NCBI GenBank assembly: GCA_019677205.1
Contig: JAAMXY010002213.1
Coordinates: forward strand, 1-19,352
Direction of reading: 5' to 3'
Length of the DNA: 19,352 nt
Origin: Pinguiococcus pyrenoidosus
Lineage: Eukaryota; Sar; Pinguiophyceae; Pinguiochrysidales; Pinguiochrysidaceae
In this document: piece after piece, positions 9,052-17,814 of the stretch
How the letters are laid out: each line of letters starts with the position of its first letter
Numbering within the stretch: position 1 is the stretch's first letter
The notes under the pieces: generated by a model
Seen by the model: only the letters and a program-made list of their open reading frames with translations
Told to the model about the DNA's origin: nothing
Databases searched by the model: none
Made by a program: the position numbers and the translations under genes

Positions 9052-9448
9052 AAAGAACATCATGCACACGGAAGCTGCAAAAACCGTCATGCACACTGAA
9101 GCTGTTGAACGTGTTTCAGGTGTGAACAAGTGTTTGTGTCTGCGTGCGTGCGTGCGAGCGCGCCCGTCCCGAAAATGACGACGCTGGATGCTTCAAGCAT
9201 CTGGCAGACCAACAATAAGCTCTTCGCTTATCCCGCTTGATCACAAGGCATGGTTCTAACAGTCGCTCCTCTCAATACCAAGCTGAGCCTTTTTTTTCCT
9301 GCCATGCAAAGCTGTCCTTTTCACTTGCAACCCGCAGGCCAATCGGCAGGAAAAGCAGGTGCGGAGCTGAGCAACTAGTGCCGGGCCATCCACAGCTAGG
9401 CGTAGGTCCGAAAGGAAGGGGAGACCGGTTCGGACTTTGAAGCGGTCC
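9052..9448. other. Convergent 3' intergenic region with small repeats, no gene seen
   Basis: This lies between the RNase P stop and the stop of the minus-strand gene that follows. It contains a 27-base imperfect tandem duplication at 9060-9113 (TCATGCACAC[G/T]GAAGCTG conserved) and a TGCG x4 microsatellite at 9141-9156. Open frames here are short and lack any recognisable feature. Confidence 0.6.
9060..9113 (+). repeat. Imperfect 27-bp tandem duplication
   Basis: Units 9060-9086 and 9087-9113 share their first 18 bases with a single mismatch (TCATGCACACGGAAGCTG against TCATGCACACTGAAGCTG), while their tails have diverged. The array begins nine bases after the RNase P stop codon, so it is probably in the 3' UTR. 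Confidence 0.7.
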
Positions 9449-9874
9449 CTAAGCCTGCTCTGGAACGGAGTGGCGCTGGATGCTGGCCCCGTCTCCCATG
9501 TCTCCGCGCAGCGCCATCCCGTCCGCCAGTCCCAGCTCGGCAGCGGTGATACCCAAGAGCCGAGGATTCGCTAGCGCCTTCTCCTCGAAGACGTGGTCTC
9601 CCAGCTTTTCGCGACTTGGCAGGCGCATCGCGGGCGGATCTCCCCTCTTCGAAGCCTCGGACTTCGCCTTGGTCTGCTTCACGTTTGGGAGGAATCTCTG
9701 CAGAAGCTCCTGCGGAACGAAGTCCTCCGGCAGCGTGGGCTCGGCCGGCTCTTCGGTGCCTGCGGCCTGTGCTGTGGCCTGTGCGGCAGGCGCTGCTTTT
9801 GCGGAATTGGCGCCAGCATTGTCCACCGACGTCTCCGAAGACGCGTCGGAGCCGTAGTCAGCAAGACCTTGCAT
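9449..9874 (-). CDS. Unassigned 141-residue protein starting MQGLADYGSD
   Basis: I do not recognise this protein. The ATG at 9874 is the only ATG near the front of the frame; the frame stays open about 40 codons further up, but with no ATG there. The N-terminus LADYGSDASSETS resembles the short acidic-serine N-terminal motif seen in several nuclear RNA-processing proteins, which is only a hint. An Ala/Thr-rich linker follows, then a more ordered part with LPEDFVPQELLQRFLP (about 48-63), a basic KQTKAKSEASKRG patch that could be a nuclear localisation signal, and a C-terminal block with FEEKALANPRLLGITAAELGL. There are no membrane segments. Its codon choice is GC-rich like its neighbours. It is convergent with the RNase P gene. 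An upstream exon cannot be excluded. Confidence 0.6.
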   Translation of the reverse strand: MQGLADYGSDASSETSVDNAGANSAKAAPAAQATAQAAGTEEPAEPTLPEDFVPQELLQRFLPNVKQTKAKSEASKRGDPPAMRLPSREKLGDHVFEEKALANPRLLGITAAELGLADGMALRGDMGDGASIQRHSVPEQA

Positions 9875-10293
9875 TGTAGAGGCAGACTGGCGTTGCGTAG
9901 CTGCGCCCCCGCCACGGCATTTGCGCCCTCTGCATCCAGAGGCGGCGCGTGGGAGACTGGACAGGACGCGAGATGCGGCGCAGATCTGAGACAACGCGAG
10001 GCACAGGTATGGGAAAAGGCTTTTGCGGACATAAGTTTAGATCGTACCAGACATACAGTAGAGAGACGTGACAGAAGGAGTTCGTTCGGCGGCGCGGCCG
10101 AGCTTGCCTTGCGGTCAGCTCTGCTCAAGGCTCAAGGCTCAAGACGCATCCTCAAGGGAACCGGAACCGAAAAGAAGGCCAAGGGTCTGCGAGACGGCAA
10201 GGGTTTCTGCTTCCTCCCTGCGCAGAGAGCTATGTCACTGCGAAGCCAAGAAGAGTGGACGATAGCGGCTTCCGCGCCAAGGCCCGAAAGACC

Positions 10294-10716
10294 ATGGCCC
10301 ATATCGCCGATGAACGCCCATGCGCCGAGCTGGGTAGCTTGCCGAGGGCAACACCGGGCTTCAAGTGCGGCGGGACGAGAATGAGCTTGCTTCCATCGGC
10401 TTGCGCATGCCGAGACAGTCTCTGCCTGCGGTTCGTCACGCGTTCCCTGCGCAAGCCCCTGTCCGCGCCTTTTGATCCTGACCGCCTCTTCTTCTCGGCC
10501 CGAACACGGCTGCGTAACGGAGGGACAATGCTTCTGGGAATGCGTGCGTGCGCATGGGGAAAGATTGTGTTGTCGTCTCCCGCCCGCTCCACCAACTTGC
10601 ATATCTCACAGAAACGACCCGTAGACGAAAGGACTTTGTTCACAGGACGGGTCAATTCGGCCCCCGCGCGAGGCCGCTTCCGCCTCGCGCCCCTGAAACT
10701 TCGTTATGACACATGA
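10294..10716 (+). CDS. Doubtful open reading frame, 140 residues
   Basis: The frame begins MAHIADERPCAELGSL and runs to TGA at 10714-10716. It is rich in Arg, Ser, Leu and Cys, has no membrane span or family motif, and an opposing frame of similar length covers the same bases. It is listed only because its third codon positions look as GC-rich as real genes nearby. It is more likely non-coding than coding. Confidence 0.12.
   Translation: MAHIADERPCAELGSLPRATPGFKCGGTRMSLLPSACACRDSLCLRFVTRSLRKPLSAPFDPDRLFFSARTRLRNGGTMLLGMRACAWGKIVLSSPARSTNLHISQKRPVDERTLFTGRVNSAPARGRFRLAPLKLRYDT
10666..10690. repeat. GC-rich 9-bp hairpin
   Basis: GCGCGAGGC and GCCTCGCGC are exact reverse complements around a 7-base loop (CGCTTCC). 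The hairpin is about 190 bases past the 3' end of the minus-strand cysteine-rich gene. Its function is unknown; chance is possible in GC-rich DNA. Confidence 0.5.
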
Positions 10717-10877
10717 AGCAGCGCCTGAGGCTCGCCTTTTGCCAAAGTTTCGCCCTCACAAACAAAGGAAACGCCCGATGGAAAGGCCATCCGTTCGCTT
10801 CCTGTCTTCCACGTCCACGCCCGCGTCCGCTCCGATGACGGACGTCGCCTGCTTTGACAAGCGGATGCCACGTGCGT

Positions 10878-12355
10878 CTACCTCCTCTGCAACGTCCGCG
10901 ACATGGTCTGAAGGATGGCAGCTGCCCGAACCGAGGGAGAGCGATTGGGCAGCTCGATAACAGTCGCCATGCGCACGCCTTGGTAGTCATTCAGCTGCTC
11001 GGGCCCAACGTGATCGGTCGACGCGATGAAGTCCTTGAAGGTCTCGATAGGTGGGTTGATTGTCGGCTTGAAGACGCAGCAGAACATTCTGTAGTCTTGC
11101 AGCAACTGGCCGGGGCCACGCTCAAAGATGCCCTCCTGGACATTCGGCACCGGCAGCACGTTGAGGTACTTCGCCTTGAGGCACGCCTGCTTCAGGTTAC
11201 ACGCGGTGGGCAGCATAACTTTCGTGGGCGGGGTCTCGTCGTCCCCCTTGTCTCCGTGGTAGATCTATCGGGTTCCGGAGGTTTCAGGATGCTGTTGAGC
11301 CGCTGGCACGTCGAGTGGGGCCTACGGGATCTTCGCGCATGTGGCACGCCGCGCCTTACCTCTCGCTCGACAACCCACATAGGGCAGCAGCATTCCTTGC
11401 AGCTGGTGAAGAGGCAGTAGTAGCAGGGAGGACAACAGCACAGGCAGCAGATCTGTCCCGGGTACTCGCAGCTCAGGTTGCGGTCCCAGCCCTTGCAGAG
11501 CGAGACGTATGCGAGGCGTTCGCCATCTGCGGCGGAGACGAGCCGCTCGGTCCCACAGCAGGTGCGCGGCCGGCCCTCCAAGATGACGGTCTTCTTGTCC
11601 GCGTCGTAGATCTTGAAGCTGGTGTACGCAAAGCAGCACCTGGTGCAGACAGGCGATTCGGTCCGTCCGTAGAACACCATCGGTTCCTGACCGCCGGCTT
11701 GGAGACTCGGCACAGCTTGGATGTACACCAGGCCATTGGGAGCAGCGCAGAACACGCTCCTGATGAGCTGCTTCGGCGGTTCCACACGTACTCTTGCCAG
11801 CAGTTGAGCATGACCTCCACGGGAATGACGCCGAAGCATGGTAGGCACGACGCAGTGATTGGCACCAGGATCATGAGAAGGTCGTAAAGCGCCTGTCCGG
11901 CAACGAGAAAAGAGACGAGGAGAGAGACAGAAGGGGAGAAACGGTTAGAGACGTCTCCTCCGCGAATGATCCGTGCGAGCGGAATAGGGATGGGGGTGTG
12001 GAGGATTGGAGCGGAAGAAGCAAGCCTAGGAAAGGCCAGCAAGCCTGGTAAACCTGCCAGGCCTAGCAAGCGTTGCAAGCTTCGGAAATGAAGACGACGA
12101 CTTCGTGTTGCTCACCCAACAGCCTTCGTTGTCCAGCAGTCGGCAGCAGAAGCAGAAGGACGGCACCCCGACGGGCTGCATGATGATGCCTTCGGCGTCC
12201 AGAAGCTTTTTCTCCACCGCCTTCTTCCCGCGCTTGTCGGCGGTCCCATCGCTGTTTCGAAACAGCTGCACTTCCACGGCCTCCGACGACACGTCCTCGG
12301 CGAACGGGTTCTTACTGTACGCCGCATCCTCCTTGCGACTACTGCTCCAGGCCAT
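10878..12355 (-). CDS. Cysteine-rich, distantly scramblase-like protein (multi-exon, frame problem)
   Basis: Exon 1 is 12355-12116 (MAWSSSRKEDAAYSKNPFAED start; donor TGG|GTGAGC), exon 2 is 11892-11360 (acceptor GGACAG after a long pyrimidine tract with CTAAC; donor GAG|GTAAGG), and exon 3 is 11264-10878 (acceptor CCGATAG). All outer joins are phase 0. Exon 2 opens in one frame (ALYDLLMILVPITASCLPCF, hydrophobic) but its main part is in another. A 17- or 20-base GT-AG stretch at 11787-11771/11768, a longer cryptic intron, or a sequence error would join them. The protein is about 380 residues if the shortest join is used. The core has VCTRCCFAYTSFKIYDADKK, ILEGRPRTCCGTE and a dense CCLCCCPPCYYCLF cluster. 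This pattern of Cys pairs around an I-x-D-x-x-x-x-V/I strand is reminiscent of phospholipid scramblases, but the match is weak and the C-terminal exon is unassigned. Clustered cysteines suggest palmitoylation or membrane association. It diverges from the 7TM gene. Confidence 0.6.
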
Positions 12356-12924
12356 CTCGCTCTTTGGTGGAGCTGCGGACCCACGCCACTTCACCGTGCA
12401 ATGGCCTGCGCTCGCCGTTTGCTTCAAGAACCCTCCAGATTTGTTGTATGGGATGGAATCGCCAGCTGACTTGACGCTTGACTGGCGTTACGCTAAAAGA
12501 TGGAAAACTACTCAAGTTCAGCTCTCTCGTTGGCCGGTGTTACAATTCCGAGACGAGTCTTTTCTAGCTATTGCTATCCATCCCATACACACAAGGATTG
12601 TTGGACCAATTGTCTTAGATATGATTGGTGAGAGATGATTCAAAAAGCGCACGAGGACACGCACAGCTTCGATCAAGCACGGGCCACTAAGAGCTGAGAC
12701 AATCAGATTCAGTATTGTTACGATTGCTTTACAACCACTCGTTCAATGGCGTTCAACCATTCATGGCCCACTTCGATCTGGGATTGGCGGGGTGTCGGCT
12801 GATCAGGTTCTCACCCTGTCACACAGCAGCCACCGCGTTCTCGTTTTGATTTCATAATTTCACTATTTCACACTTTCCTGACGTCATACAGTATCATAGT
12901 AGAATAGTCCGAAGATTCAAATTA
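12356..12924. promoter_or_regulatory. Divergent intergenic region between the cysteine-rich and 7TM genes
   Basis: No gene is seen in these 569 bases. The right end (about 12840-12924) is AT-rich and carries TGACGTCA at 12879-12886. A 13-bp inverted repeat, TGTATGGGATGGA at 12445-12457 and TCCATCCCATACA at 12577-12589, brackets 119 bases. The region should contain the promoters of both neighbours. Confidence 0.5.
12879..12886. promoter_or_regulatory. TGACGTCA palindrome (CRE / bZIP-type site)
   Basis: The exact 8-bp full CRE palindrome lies 38 bases before the ATG of the 7TM gene, in a locally AT-rich stretch. In other eukaryotes this is the consensus for CREB/ATF and related bZIP factors. 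That it works here is inference from the match and position. Confidence 0.4.
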
Positions 12925-14538
12925 ATGGACAGGATCGGTAGCCGTAACGGAAGCTTCCAATTCATCCAAGAGCGAACCCAAAACGTGAAGGTTGGAAACG
13001 AGCGAGCATTGCTCTTCAACAGCGCGCCAAACACGCAAGCGTCTGGTGGTCACTGCCAGGGAGCCTCCGCACAGACGTCCCGGCTCATGACGGGGGAGTG
13101 TGATCGCGCTTATCGCACCGAGTACCCATGCGATCGGCCCTTCACACTGGACCGCCGCGGCGGCTGTAGCAAGCTCATTGAGGATGCCATCGCGGAGAAC
13201 GGCCCCTCCAGATGGATCCTCATCGGCTACAACCTCACCGGGACCTTGATGTGCTTTCTGGTCCTAGCGTGGCGTCTCCAGCTGATGTGGCAGATCAAAC
13301 GGCGAAGGAAGAGGGAGTCGCTCACCTTGCGCAGCTTCCTCGCCAGCTCCAGTGTTCAGCTCCGCTGCGCCAATACGTTGTTTTCGGCGCTGGTGGTGGT
13401 CCATGCCACAGATCCATTGGGATATGGCAACCGTATCCCATTCTACTCGCTGCTGGGCCTGCTGGGGTGCATTCGTTTCGTTGGACAGGTTTGCGGCCTC
13501 CTGACACTTCGGCTGTGGTGCGAGGTGAATCTGCTGAAGAGGAAGCTTACCTTCGCTCGCCGCCACCAAGCCATCATCGCATTCATGCTGGTGCTGCTCG
13601 CAATAGCTGCCGTCCTTCTCCCCTACCTGGCCGCCACGGTGTGGGTCCCGGACGACGCATCGAGGGGAGTTTTGAACTCCCGAGCCTTCCTTGCGCAAGA
13701 CATTCTCTTTGGTCTCTTATCGGTATCAGTTGGGATTCTGACGACGTTGCAATACCGAAACGTCGCCCTCACTCTCCAGGCGTCCTCAACCGGCACCTCG
13801 ATGATTTCCAGTGCAGCTTCGTCCGGCTTGCCGCGCCCGGTGGCCATGCAGCTGGTCATGCCCGCAACTTCCCGAAGCCGCGACTTCAGCAAGGAGGCCA
13901 ATGGCTTTGTGCAGCGGTCCCCGCGATATCCCAATCGCGCGTCGGCTGCCTCAAGCATGAATGGGCGGGACCTTCCTACGAGCTCTCCGAGGAATCAGGA
14001 ATCCTGTACAGCCGCCGGCTCCAGCGGATTTCGGAGCAGCACGCCCGGAAAAGGGGACAGCATCCGACTTGCTCAACTGAGCGGATCTACGCACTCTTCA
14101 AAAGCGGCGAAAGATCGGAGCATTGCGTACCTGAGAAAATTCGTCATCGGTTACTGGGTGGTGATCTGTATCGTTGTTGCATTCTTGATGCGATCGGTGC
14201 CGATCCGCGCCAAGAGCTGCTGGTTTTTTGTGGAGCCCCCAACTGTTCAGTACTTCGACGCGACCACGGGGATCCTGGTGAGTTTCCTGTCTACGGCCGC
14301 TGCCTTGTGACAGCTTCTGACGCCTCTCTCGCAGCTTCTGATCGCGCTGCTAATGGTAGGGACGAGCCCCGTCAAGCAGGAGTCGCGCGTCCATTCAAGC
14401 ACCCTTGCAAATACTCGGTCCGTGGCGAACAGCAAAGGCAAGATCACGAATGCCCGAATAGGTGACTCGCCACGCAGGAACCAGGTCCTCAAGAGCAAGA
14501 AAGCGTCTGTCGAACAGCGCACTCTGACCGAGGAATAG
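12925..14538 (+). CDS. Seven-transmembrane protein with GPCR-like topology
   Basis: Two exons, 12925-14277 and 14335-14538, joined in phase 0 (donor CTG|GTGAGT, acceptor CTCTCTCGCAG), giving 518 residues. Predicted membrane spans are about 96-118, 145-165, 173-197, 214-239, 257-276, 405-424 and 447-460; the last is completed only by splicing (TTGIL joined to LLIALLMVG). Basic clusters follow span 1 (QIKRRRKR) and span 3 (LLKRKLTFARRH) and precede span 6, so the even-numbered gaps are extracellular and the N-terminus is outside. This is the GPCR arrangement. Loop 3 on the cytosolic side is very long (about 280-404) and Ser/Thr/Arg-rich, and the tail of about 55 residues is basic and Ser/Thr-rich. 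I see no DRY or NPxxY motif and cannot name a GPCR family; an unrelated 7TM family is equally possible. It is a neighbour of an arrestin-domain gene. Confidence 0.75.
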
Positions 14539-14612
14539 ATTGGCGAGTACATTGGCGAGAAACGATGAGCGCATGCCGGCGACAAGAAGCGGTGCAAGCG
14601 CGGGCTGCGTAG

Positions 14613-15101
14613 TGCATTCCACCTGCCGTACCAGTCCACCAATGGGCAGGCAAGACGTGCCTGGTGCATCATTTGGTGCACAGCAGCTTCCTAAAAGAAT
14701 GGAAAATGACCCCCGGGATGAGCTGGAAATCATGGAAAGTCCCAATGACGGACAACCTCGAATTCAGGTTCTATGATCTTGAGGGGCAGCCGGTGTACGC
14801 AACAGCCCAAAGCTTATTCCTCCACACAAGGGCCTGCTTCTTCGTGGTCTGGAATACAAAAGCCGAGAAGAACGGTCTTGATCGAGTTCATGAATATGTT
14901 CGCGATCTTTTGGACGTCGTATCAGACGCTTTGCTGACGTTTGTGCTAGCCGTAGACTGCGGAGAGAGCGGCTGTAGAAGGCCGCTCCCGCATCAGACAC
15001 GAAGCGTGAGCCAGAGATGCGCACTGAAGCACGTGGTGTCATCGTTGACGATGAAGAGCACGGGCGGAGACAAGAAGCCAAGCAAAGCAGCTGGCGCATA
15101 G
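14613..15101 (+). pseudogene. Fragment resembling a Roc/Ras-like GTPase domain
   Basis: After an in-frame stop at 14610 the frame reads into AGKTCLV (14646-14666), a partial P-loop, then DLEGQ (14775-14789), matching the DxxGQ switch of Roc and Ras-type GTPases. Next comes a short helix-like stretch and CFFVVWN (to 14855), which is where Roc domains have a V-x-W/D-N-type strand, and then a helix, RVHEYVRDLLDVV. Order and spacing fit a Roc domain of a ROCO protein. The first P-loop glycine and the N/TKxD base-recognition motif are missing, there is no ATG before the P-loop, and no LRR or COR region is visible. Only about 75 bases separate the 7TM stop from this frame. It could be a decayed relic, or an exon of a gene whose other parts I cannot see. 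A CAG at 14648-14650 (...AATGGGCAG then GCAAGACG) could be an acceptor. Confidence 0.35.
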
Positions 15102-15324
15102 AAGGGGTCATGGAGAGCGTGTCGGGTGGCTACAAGGAGGATCAGCCAATGAAAGATGCACACCTATTTCTCATCTGCCGCCTTGTCAGGTCCCTTTTAG
15201 AGAAACATGAGAGCGAATGCACACGATGTCAGAAAGCACCGAAACGTAACTTCCCGCAGCATCAAGAGGAACTTCCGTGAGGACTTCCCCAAGCAACCGA
15301 GAGAATCGAGCGAGAACGCGATGA
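15102..15324. other. Intergenic region, no gene seen
   Basis: This lies between the GTPase-like fragment and the stop of the minus-strand arrestin gene. It holds only short frames without recognisable features, and probably the 3' UTR of the arrestin gene. Confidence 0.4.
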
Positions 15325-17710
15325 CTACGGGGACACCTCGTTCAGCGCTTCTTCTAATCTGGGCCTCTCCCACGGCCTTGCTGCGCTCCGTATCTCCGGG
15401 ATGCCCTCCGGGTCGGCAAGGCCTGCGGAGACCATGGCAACAGCGACGTCAACCTGTGCAAACGTGCAAACAGCCATGGCTGCCAGGATGTGAGCGGTGG
15501 TCAGTCTGGACCCCGTGCCGTCTGCAGCGGCAAGCCCTGCCGCCAGTGCCCTCGCCGCAGGTGGCTGGTCGATGGCGAGGCCGACCGTCGACATGATTGA
15601 CGACACATCGGAGGGGCTCAGAGCAGCGGCAGCGTCGGGATGCTGTCGAACCCACTCTGTGATTCTTGTGCTGCCAGCCCCAGTCCCGTCGGCCATGTCC
15701 TGAAGCAGCCGGCTAAGGTCCGAGCTTCTCTCGGGCGCATCGTCGCCGCCCTTCGCTTCCGACGCACTCACGTCCACGCCAACGACGACCGCCGTGGGAA
15801 GATTCCTAAGGGCACGGCGCGACGGAGACGCTGCCCAGAGGAGAGTCACCGGCTGGTAGTGCGCCTGGTCGCTCGGGCTCGCCACAGCGATCGTGGCATT
15901 GTTGTCAGCGTCGGACCCAGCATCGGAGACGTTGACTGCCTCCCCGATCGGCACAACCGAAGCGACATTTGCCAGATCGTCTTCTCCAAAGATGGTTGGG
16001 AAGTACGGACTCGACGCCAGCGATAGGTGCGCATGGCTCGAGACGGCGCTGTATGCATCGTAGCCGGGCCGCATTTGATGTTCCACCTCCATCATATCTG
16101 GAAGCGCGACACCTTGCTCGCTCAGCCCCTCGTACGGCGCTGCAGCGGTAAGGATGATAGGGAGGTAAGTATCCATTTGCGAGCGGAGAAGACCAACTTC
16201 ACCGACGTGCACCTTTGCATGTAGCGCATAGGTCCACAGGAGCGGATCAGGTGTAGAGCGCGGAATGCCCGTCGCGCCGAAGAAGCTCGGCTGAAGGTTC
16301 GGCACCCTGCAGTTCCGTTCGATGCCGTTGAGGACCAGCATCTCGCCGGCCTCCGCTCGGATCAGGCTCGTGATGTCGTGGTTGGAGAAGAACGAACGGT
16401 ACTTTGGGAGTCCCTTGTCATACGTCCTCAATACAATCGCACGACGGACATATACCCCGCATGAGCAAAACGTGCTCGTCTGATTGTCGACCGAAAGCTC
16501 AAAGCCGAAAGGCTCCCCCGCGGCGTAAGCTCTGCGGTCCAACATGAGCTTGACGGTGACGTCGCCGGTATGCCCACAAGCGCCCAAAGGGCCGCAGCAA
16601 CTCGTCATATCTTTTGTCATTGTCCTGTACGCTGGTCCCAAGAGAGGCAGCTGTGCGAGCGGGCGATTCGCTACCACAGAAATGGGGCGCGTGGCCATTG
16701 GGAATCCGAAGTAGCTTTCGTCCACATTCGACCACACGGAGTAGCGAATGTAAGAACTCGCGTTGCCGATCCCTTCCGCAGAGCCGGGTGCGTCAAGCCG
16801 CAGCGGAAACGCGAACGGGTACACGTGCTTCCCCGCGGAAAGCAAGGTTTCCTCGATTGGTTGCGGGAGTGGACCGCCAGTTTCAGCATCCTCGGGCGCG
16901 CGATACGTCTGCACGTACACGTCGTTCTCGCGAATCCAGTTTGCTTTCCGCAGGTTGTTCGCCCGGAGCGCATGGAGCCGCAGGATGTGCGTCGCCGTAC
17001 CCGCGGCTGCAACCTGCCCGAAAACCGCTTCGACGGGCACAAGTTCCGCAGCGAGGGTCACTGCCGAGCGGGCCTCGTTCTTGCCCAAGACCGGCTCTCC
17101 TCTGCGCTGCAAGGGCAGCGTCACCTCTTCGTCCGAAGCCAGCAGATCCGCCGCGTCCACCATCACCTCGCCGAGGACGTTGTCCTTCTTTCCGCTTTCG
17201 TGGTCCATGACGCGAAGGATGAGAAGCAGAGGTTGCTGAAGCTCGCTCTCGGAGATGGGCATGGAGATCAGGCCCTCGCCAGCCGCGATGCCGAACTCCA
17301 CGTCGGCTCCCCCACTGGGCAGCGTCGCGGTTCTGTAAGAGTTGCCGAACACGACCATGCTCTCCTCCTGGTACGCCTTGCGCCCCGTCAAGGACACCGA
17401 GTGCACAATGTCGTTGCCCGCATTGTCTCCCCTTTCACAGACGTAGCTACGAGCGAAGCCTCGCAGCCCAATGCGCACCGCGCGGCACACCACATCGCGG
17501 GTGACATTCAGAAAGACCTGCGACGTGAAACAATGGATTGGCGACGAAGATGTGGGTTGAAAGATTCACCCAAAGGCTCTCGTGAGAGGTCCCGCCAAGA
17601 GAGCCGAAGAAGCAGAAGAGGGACCGCACCTTGCCACGCACGACCTCTCCACCATAATACACCCCACTGTCGCGCTCGAGCTCAATGTCGAACTGCTCAC
17701 ACACTGCCAT
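15325..17710 (-). CDS. Arrestin-fold protein with inserted C2-like segments and a helical C-terminal domain
   Basis: Exon 1 is 17710-17630 and exon 2 is 17517-15325, phase 0 (donor AAG|GTGCGG, acceptor CACGTCGCAG), giving 757 residues. The ATG at 17710 is chosen because MAVCEQFDIELERDSGVYYGGEVVRGKV is a standard alpha-arrestin start; the frame is open a little further but has no ATG. The arrestin N-domain begins at 5-55 (VVCRAVRIGLRG) and resumes at about 248-310 (SAGKHVYPFAFPL, YIRYSVW). In between, residues about 76-232 look C2-like: LILRVMDHESGKKDNVLGEV (126-145) and HILRLHALRANNLRKANW (204-221). The arrestin C-domain is about 333-487 (CCGPLGACGHTGDVTVKLML, GEPFGFELSVDNQ, then YALHAKVHVGEVG). 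A linker of about 140 residues follows. The end (about 629-755) is a helical domain resembling DUF4476 (LSPSDVSSIM, LTTAHILAAMAVCTF, RPRLEEAL). Arrestins link cargo receptors to trafficking; C2 segments suggest membrane or calcium binding. Confidence 0.85.
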
Positions 17711-17814
17711 GATGGGGTCCAGTGGTACGCCACGCCCGCCTCCTGACACGTGAGCAAGGAATGTCGCCAACTTCGACACCGCGGACGCTTTGTTCCGAAC
17801 AATCTCCACGGAGC

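Larger units (their letters stand above)
9875..10877. other. About 1 kb without a confident gene
   Basis: Overlapping open frames exist on both strands. The longest plus-strand one with an ATG (10294-10716, 140 codons) has GC-rich third positions but no recognisable motif, and an opposing minus-strand frame of similar length covers the same bases. I treat neither as supported. A 9-bp GC hairpin (10666-10674 with 10682-10690) lies near the end. The 3' end of the following minus-strand gene should fall in the right part and the promoter of the preceding minus-strand gene in the left part. Confidence 0.5.

Noticed and set aside
12001-12080. CAAGCCTAGG / CCAGGCCTAG repeats in the first intron of the cysteine-rich gene
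   Set aside because: They are short, imperfect and irregularly spaced; this looks like local slippage and not a defined element.
13212-14465. 417-codon frame overlapping the 7TM gene in another plus-strand frame
   Set aside because: It has no membrane spans and a scrambled composition, while the chosen frame gives seven regular spans with alternating charge and a clean splice.
14395-14745. Minus-strand frame with a hydrophobic stretch opposite the 7TM tail exon
   Set aside because: Two minus-strand frames look mildly membrane-like, but neither has splice support or a family match, and the plus-strand exon completes span 7 in phase.
16570-17712. 380-codon plus-strand frame over the arrestin gene
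   Set aside because: It is a His/Arg-rich shadow; the minus strand encodes both arrestin domains across a consistent splice.
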